From contig LUOC01000072.1 in NCBI GenBank assembly GCA_001626655.1, positions 1 to 9,909 on the forward strand: 9,909 nt of DNA, in the 5' to 3' direction. Position numbers and translations under genes: made by a program. Below the pieces are notes generated by a model. It had not been told where the DNA came from. It searched no databases and saw only the letters and a program-made list of their open reading frames with translations. Below are positions 6,148 through 9,909 of this stretch, one piece after another. This DNA is from Fidelibacterota bacterium REDSEA-S14_B6. Its GTDB lineage: Bacteria > Fidelibacterota > Marinisomatia > Marinisomatales > S15-B10. Each line of letters starts with the position of its first letter. The first letter of the stretch is position 1.

Positions 6148-7736
6148 ATGGTTAAGAAGAACAACTTTGATGCAATCGTGGTCGGTTCCGGCATCACCGG
6201 CGGGTGGGCGGCGAAAGAGTTGACGCAGAAAGGGCTGAAGGTCCTTCTGCTGGAGCGGGGCCGAAACGTGAGGCACGGCGCCGACTATAAGACGGAGCAC
6301 AAACCCCCGTGGGAGTTCGACTATCGAGGGCAAGGGGAGAGAGACCTCTACAGGGAAGTGTCTCGTGGATTCGCGGTTATCAATTGGGCGGGAGATCGCT
6401 CATGTGGGGGAGGCAGTGCTACCGCCTCAGTGAGCTCGATTTTGAGGCAAACGCCCGGGACGGCGTCGGCATCGACTGGCCTGTTCGATATGAGGAGATC
6501 GCCCCGTGGTACGACTATGTGGAGCAGTTCATCGGCGTGAGCGGGCAGACGGAAGGCCTCCCCCAGGTTCCCGATGGAAAATTCCAGCCCCCTATGGAGA
6601 TGAACTGCGTCGAACTTTCGCTCAAAGAGCAGATTGAAAAAACCTTTTCCGGCAGGACGATGACCATCGGGCGAACGGCCGTATTGACACAACCGAAGGG
6701 CGATCGCGCGGCGTGCCACTACTGCGGCCCGTGCGAGCGGGGCTGTTCCACCGGTTCGTACTTCAGCAGCCTCAGCGCTACACTTCCGGCGGCGGTAGCG
6801 ACCAAGAACCTGACCATCCGGCCGGACAGCGTCGTCCACAGCGTTATCTATGATGAGAAAACGGACAGGGCCTCCGGCGTGCGGGTTATCGATAGGAATA
6901 CGCGTGAGGCAGAGGAGTTTTCGGCGAAGGTTGTCTTCCTCTGCGCTTCTACTCTGGGAAGTACTCAAATCCTCCTCAACTCTTCCACACCCCGTTTCTC
7001 AGAGGGCCTCGCCAACTCCTCCGGCGCGCTGGGGCGTTACCTGATGGATCACACCTACGCATCCGGCGCGAGAGGGACTTTTCCCGGTTTTGAGGACAAG
7101 TACTATTCCGGGCGGCGGCCCAACGGTATCTACATCCCCCGTTTCCAGAACATTTCCAAAAGGCATCCCGACTTCCTCCGGGGCTACGGCTTTCAGGGGT
7201 CGGCGGGCCGACAAGGGTGGAGCCGCGGGATAGAGATGCAGGGGTTCGGCGCAGACTTCAAACATTCATTGAGAAAACCGGGGCCGTGGCAGATGAATTT
7301 CTGGGGGTTCGGTGAATGCCTCCCGCGGTGGGAGAATCAGGTCGAACTGGATGACAGGAAGGTTGATGCGTGGGGCATCCCGCTCCTGAAGATCAACGCC
7401 ACATGGAGCGAGAACGAGAGACTGATCAAGAAAGAGGCTTCTATCACCGCGGCTGAAATGCTCGAAGCCGGCGGCGCCGTGGATGTGGTGCCTGTCATGG
7501 AAGATACGCCGCCCGGCCTCTGCATCCACGAGATGGGGACTGCCCGAATGGGGAAAGACCCCAAGACGTCCGTCCTGAACAGGCATAACCAGTGCCACGA
7601 TATCCCCAACCTGTTCGTCACCGACGGCTCATTCATGACCTCCTCGGCATGCCAGAATCCATCGCTGACGTACATGGCGTTCACCGCCCGCGCCTGCAAC
7701 TACGCCGTGGAACAGATGCGGAAAGGGAACCTCTGA
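6148..7736 (+). pseudogene. GMC-family FAD glycoside 3-dehydrogenase-like large subunit, frameshifted
   Basis: Flavoprotein expected to oxidise sugar hydroxyls (C3 of glycosides in characterised relatives) and pass electrons on through partners. The N-terminal frame (ATG 6148) gives the FAD-binding Rossmann motif FDAIVVGSGITGGWAAKELT and runs through PPWEFDYRGQGERDLYRE to about 6357. The family continues in another frame from WIRGYQLGGRSLMWGRQ (Trp codon 6366) to stop 7736. The change equals loss of 3n+1 bases. Relatives, from memory, carry about 35-40 more residues at this point, and the joined 529 codons are short of a usual ~565. The C-terminal catalytic pair is intact: His (codon 7527) in HEMGTARMG and Asn (7656) in CQNPSLT, 43 residues apart as in glucose oxidase. 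A Cys cluster ACHYCGPCERGC lies at 6711-6746. It has no signal peptide and probably rides the Tat small subunit. Either a true pseudogene or an assembly error. Confidence 0.88.
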
Positions 7737-7743
7737 ACTGTCG

Positions 7744-8523
7744 ATGATGAAAAATGTTCTAACAATTCTACTTCTCCCCTTCGCGTTGATGGCGGCTGAT
7801 TTTACAGGCCGCGGTCAGGAGAAGTGGACCCCCCTATTTAACGGCAAGGACCTGACGGGGTGGAAAATTAAGATAGCCGGCCACGAAATGGGCGACAACT
7901 ACGGCAATACGTTCAGAGTTGAAGATGGAGTTCTCAAGGTAGCCTATGACCGGTATCAACAGTTCGACGGCAAGTTTGGCCACATTTTTTACGAGAGGCC
8001 GTTTGATCATTACATCCTCCGTTTCGAGTATCGGTTTGTGGGTGAACAGACTCCAGGCGGGCCGGGGTGGGCGTTCCGGAACAGCGGCGCCATGCTCCAC
8101 AGTCAATTACCGGAAAGTATGGCTAAGGATCAAAGTTTCCCCGTCTCCATCGAGATGCAGATTCTCGGCGGGAACGGCGTGGACGACCGCCCCACCGGCA
8201 CCGTCTGCACACCGGGGACACACATCGTCATGGACGGCGAACTGACCCGCCGCCACTGCATTAACTCCAGCTCGAAGACTTATCACGGCGACCAATGGGT
8301 GAATGTTGAGGTGGAAGTGCGAGGCAACGGTTTGATCAGCCACAAAGTGAATGGAGAGGTTGTGCTTGAATACACCGAACCTCAATTAGACGGAGACGAT
8401 CCCGACGCTCAGAGACTGGAAAGAAAAGATATTCGTTTGCGCAGCGGCTACATCGCCCTCCAGGCCGAGAGTCACCCCCTTGAATTCAGGAAGATAGAAA
8501 TCCTAGCGTTGGATCCGGAATAG
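7744..8523 (+). CDS. Secreted DUF1080 protein, 3-keto-disaccharide hydrolase family
   Basis: A 259-residue protein of the DUF1080 family, a concanavalin/LamG-like jelly roll whose studied members cleave 3-keto-glycosides made by GMC-type dehydrogenases. It begins with a Sec signal peptide (MMKNVLTILLLPFALMAA), so the mature enzyme should be periplasmic or exported. Motifs are LFNGKDLTGW (31-40), YGNTFRVEDGVLKV (53-66), GGPGWAFRNSGAMLH (105-119), SIEMQILGGNG (125-135), HGDQWVNVEVEV (181-192) and the closing GYIALQAESHPLEFRKIEIL (235-254). By eye it is complete, unlike its two damaged neighbours. It starts seven bases after the GMC stop (ATG 7744, with a second ATG at 7747), so it is in the same operon. 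Natural substrate unknown; family assignment strong, activity inferred from family and neighbours. Confidence 0.92.
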   Translation: MMKNVLTILLLPFALMAADFTGRGQEKWTPLFNGKDLTGWKIKIAGHEMGDNYGNTFRVEDGVLKVAYDRYQQFDGKFGHIFYERPFDHYILRFEYRFVGEQTPGGPGWAFRNSGAMLHSQLPESMAKDQSFPVSIEMQILGGNGVDDRPTGTVCTPGTHIVMDGELTRRHCINSSSKTYHGDQWVNVEVEVRGNGLISHKVNGEVVLEYTEPQLDGDDPDAQRLERKDIRLRSGYIALQAESHPLEFRKIEILALDPE

Positions 8524-8569
8524 CTGGCAAGGAGCGTAGTCCCTCACTCATTTGTGGGGACATGAAGAA

Positions 8570-8597
8570 CCAAACTCCAAACCCCAAGATCCAAAGT
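8570..8597 (+). repeat. Four tandem CCAAA-type heptamers
   Basis: Consecutive 7-base units are CCAAACT, CCAAACC, CCAAGAT and CCAAAGT, followed by the weaker TCCAGGC. The same type of unit occurs at 6024-6044. The strict 7-base step and low complexity argue for a dispersed intergenic repeat rather than coding sequence. Confidence 0.6.
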
Positions 8598-8684
8598 TCC
8601 AGGCTTCATCGGCAAACAAAAGAGTCTTGATCTTGGCTATTTGTTCTTGACTCTTATCGCACAGAGCCCTGTGGACAGTCAGCG

Positions 8685-8704
8685 GAATTCTGAATTCCGA
8701 ATTC
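8685..8704. repeat. Three GAATTC units at 7-bp spacing
   Basis: GAATTC occurs at 8685-8690, 8692-8697 and 8699-8704, separated by single bases T and C, giving a near-palindromic block bounded by GG and CC. It lies 9 bp beyond the stop of the minus-strand barrel gene. Confidence 0.6.
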
Positions 8705-8713
8705 CACATTTCA

Positions 8714-9909
8714 TCAGAACGGGTTGATGAGCACAAGCCGGAAGTAGACGTTCGGCTCAGTACCGTCGCTCCACCCATCCATCGTATTGGCCCGCCCGAG
8801 GGCTAACGCCGCAGGCCCGATGGCGATCCGACCCTCAACGCCCGCTGTAACGATCATCTCTTCCGCCGCCTTCTCATCACTCCAGGCGTTCCCGAAATCG
8901 GAGATGAGGGCGAGAGAGAGCCGTCTCGGCACTATGGGGAGGCGGTATTCCACACTCCCGAAAACGAGGCGGTTCCCCAACCGAACGCCGTCCCACCCTC
9001 TCGGGTTGTGGTTCTCCGGAAGGAACTGAGTGACTGAGGTGGAGAACTCGGACGGAGGGAGCGTGAAATAGAGCGGCGCATCCTGACATAATCGTGGGCC
9101 GGAGGGCTGCCGGAAAGGGCCATTATTTTCACTCTTCCGAAGAGCGCCGTCGGCCCGAGAGGGAGATTGATGAAGGCGTCGGCGGTCAGTTTAGTATAGT
9201 CAAATGTGCCGAAGACGGCGGAGGTGGCCTTGTCCACTCTGAGAAGCAGGCCCTTCCCCTGCCGCGGCAGGAGCCAGTTCCACCTGTGGGGCCGGCGGTC
9301 GACCCATCGGTACTCGGCGGAGAGGAGCGCCTCCTTGCCCGCTTCCGGCACGGGAAGTCTCTCGTATGTCGACTCCTCCCGGGGGAACCACTCTCCCGTC
9401 GCCCAGTCCACGGAGTCGGAAACCATGGGCTGGCGATCCATGAGCGAAACTGCCGCAGAAAAGAGATGGCTCGAAGAAAGGCTCTCCCCGAAATTGTACG
9501 GGAAGAACGCCCTCATTTGAATTCCGTTCTTTGTCTCAAAAAGGCCGTACTCGCTACTGTCGTAGGGGCGGTAGACGGGAAGTGTGTTGAAATAGTATGA
9601 GATGGACCAGAGTGGCCCGTGCTGGGCGTTGAGATAGGAGAGCAAGAGGCCAGAGCCGTCGACGGTCTTGAAGTCCGTGATCGCCGCTCCGGTGAAGAGG
9701 TGCCTGCCGAGGCCGTCCATCCACTGAGTCATGGCGAGAGTCTGGCGATCGGGGATGATGAAGCTGGTGAGGTGTTTCAGATGTTTTGTGAACTGGTACT
9801 CCCGCGGTTCGCTGATTTCAACCTCGTTGCCGAGATCGGCTTGCACTAGAACGTGCTCCGGGCCGGCTCTCCGCCAGTCCGTGTAGCTGTCCATTATGGA
9901 GAGCGGCGC
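8714..9909 (-). pseudogene. C-terminal outer-membrane beta-barrel, frameshifted, 5' end outside window
   Basis: The minus frame is open from the right edge (9909) to about 9085, then the pattern continues one frame over to TGA 8714-8716. Reading down the minus strand, it is coherent up to SGSPPAHDYV, then resumes as DAPLYFTLPPSEFSTS and later NPRGWDGVRLGNRLVFGSVEYRLPIVP. The junction is at 9082-9085 and equals loss of one base. Features of a barrel are alternating polar/hydrophobic strands rich in Tyr and Trp, Gly turns (DGLGRH, DGSG), and a C-terminal strand NVYFRLVLINPF ending in Phe, the usual BAM signal. The layout resembles the barrel end of Omp85/D15-like proteins or of TolB-propeller proteins with a C-terminal barrel; the missing N-terminus would decide. 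It converges on the DUF1080 gene. The frameshift may be a sequencing error. Confidence 0.7.

Larger units (their letters stand above)
8524..8713. other. Convergent spacer filled with short heptameric repeats
   Basis: This spacer lies between the stops of two converging genes and holds no credible gene. It carries CCAAACT-type heptamers (8570-8597), a perfect 7-bp inverted repeat AAGAGTC (8620-8626) and GACTCTT (8649-8655) with a 22-base loop, and three GAATTC heptamers (8685-8704). The 7-bp stem could aid transcription stop for either gene, but no U-tract follows it, so I do not call a terminator. Confidence 0.5.

Noticed and set aside
5809..6148. Small proteins in the spacer between subunit 3 and the GMC gene
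   Set aside because: Overlapping open frames on both strands have no recognisable motif, no good ribosome site and biased low-complexity sequence that matches the repeats.
6300..6370. Programmed -1 frameshift making full-length GMC protein
   Set aside because: The direction would fit, but no X-XXY-YYZ slippery heptamer in the right phase is visible, and the expected family block is missing as well, which slipping cannot restore.
8620..8655. Bidirectional terminator between the convergent genes
   Set aside because: The 7-bp stem has a 22-base loop, low GC and no flanking U-tract on either strand.
8548..8778. Minus-strand 76-residue protein overlapping the barrel gene end
   Set aside because: It is produced by the CCAAA and GAATTC heptamer repeats and by the antisense or other frame of the barrel C-terminus.
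1..9909. CRISPR array, tRNA, rRNA, transposase, phage or toxin-antitoxin genes
   Set aside because: No regularly spaced long direct repeats, cloverleaf pattern or matching protein motifs were seen; the only periodic repeats are 7-bp units without spacers.

Overview
The window looks like a chromosomal segment of a Gram-negative bacterium of moderately high G+C. The Gram-negative call rests on an MsbA-like lipid exporter, Sec and Tat signal peptides, and an outer-membrane beta-barrel ending in Phe. A phylum cannot be fixed from this sequence. The combination of an extra GroES-like protein, ThuA/DUF1080/GMC sugar genes and a barrel protein would suit an uncultured FCB-group bacterium (for example Marinimicrobia or Rhodothermota relatives) or a Planctomycetes-like lineage; this is inference only.

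Left, minus strand (1-2458): an MsbA-like ABC half-exporter is followed, one base after its stop, by UDP-GlcNAc 2-epimerase (wecB), which runs off the left edge. The pair points to envelope glycolipid or polysaccharide assembly. A 160-bp divergent spacer with two small GC hairpins separates it from the rightward genes.

Middle, plus strand (2619-4510): an orphan, divergent GroES/Cpn10-like protein with an enlarged central insertion and no groEL beside it, then a complete CoA-acylating methylmalonate-semialdehyde dehydrogenase (mmsA).

Right, plus strand (4565-8523): a four-gene set made of a secreted ThuA-domain protein, a Tat-signal gluconate-2-dehydrogenase-subunit-3-like protein, a large GMC flavoprotein and a secreted DUF1080 protein (3-keto-disaccharide hydrolase family). 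Together they fit periplasmic oxidation of glycosides at C3 followed by non-classical cleavage of the 3-keto sugar. The set appears damaged. The GMC gene has a frame change and seems to lack a conserved block. ThuA seems to lack an internal block in frame. A spacer of almost 300 bp with inverted and heptameric repeats separates the two oxidoreductase subunits.

Far right, minus strand (8714-9909): the C-terminal barrel of an outer-membrane protein, also with a one-base frameshift, converging on the DUF1080 gene across a spacer full of 7-bp repeats. The clustering of lesions in the right half means either real gene decay or assembly/sequencing error; the sequence alone cannot decide. I saw no tRNA, rRNA, CRISPR, transposase or phage gene.
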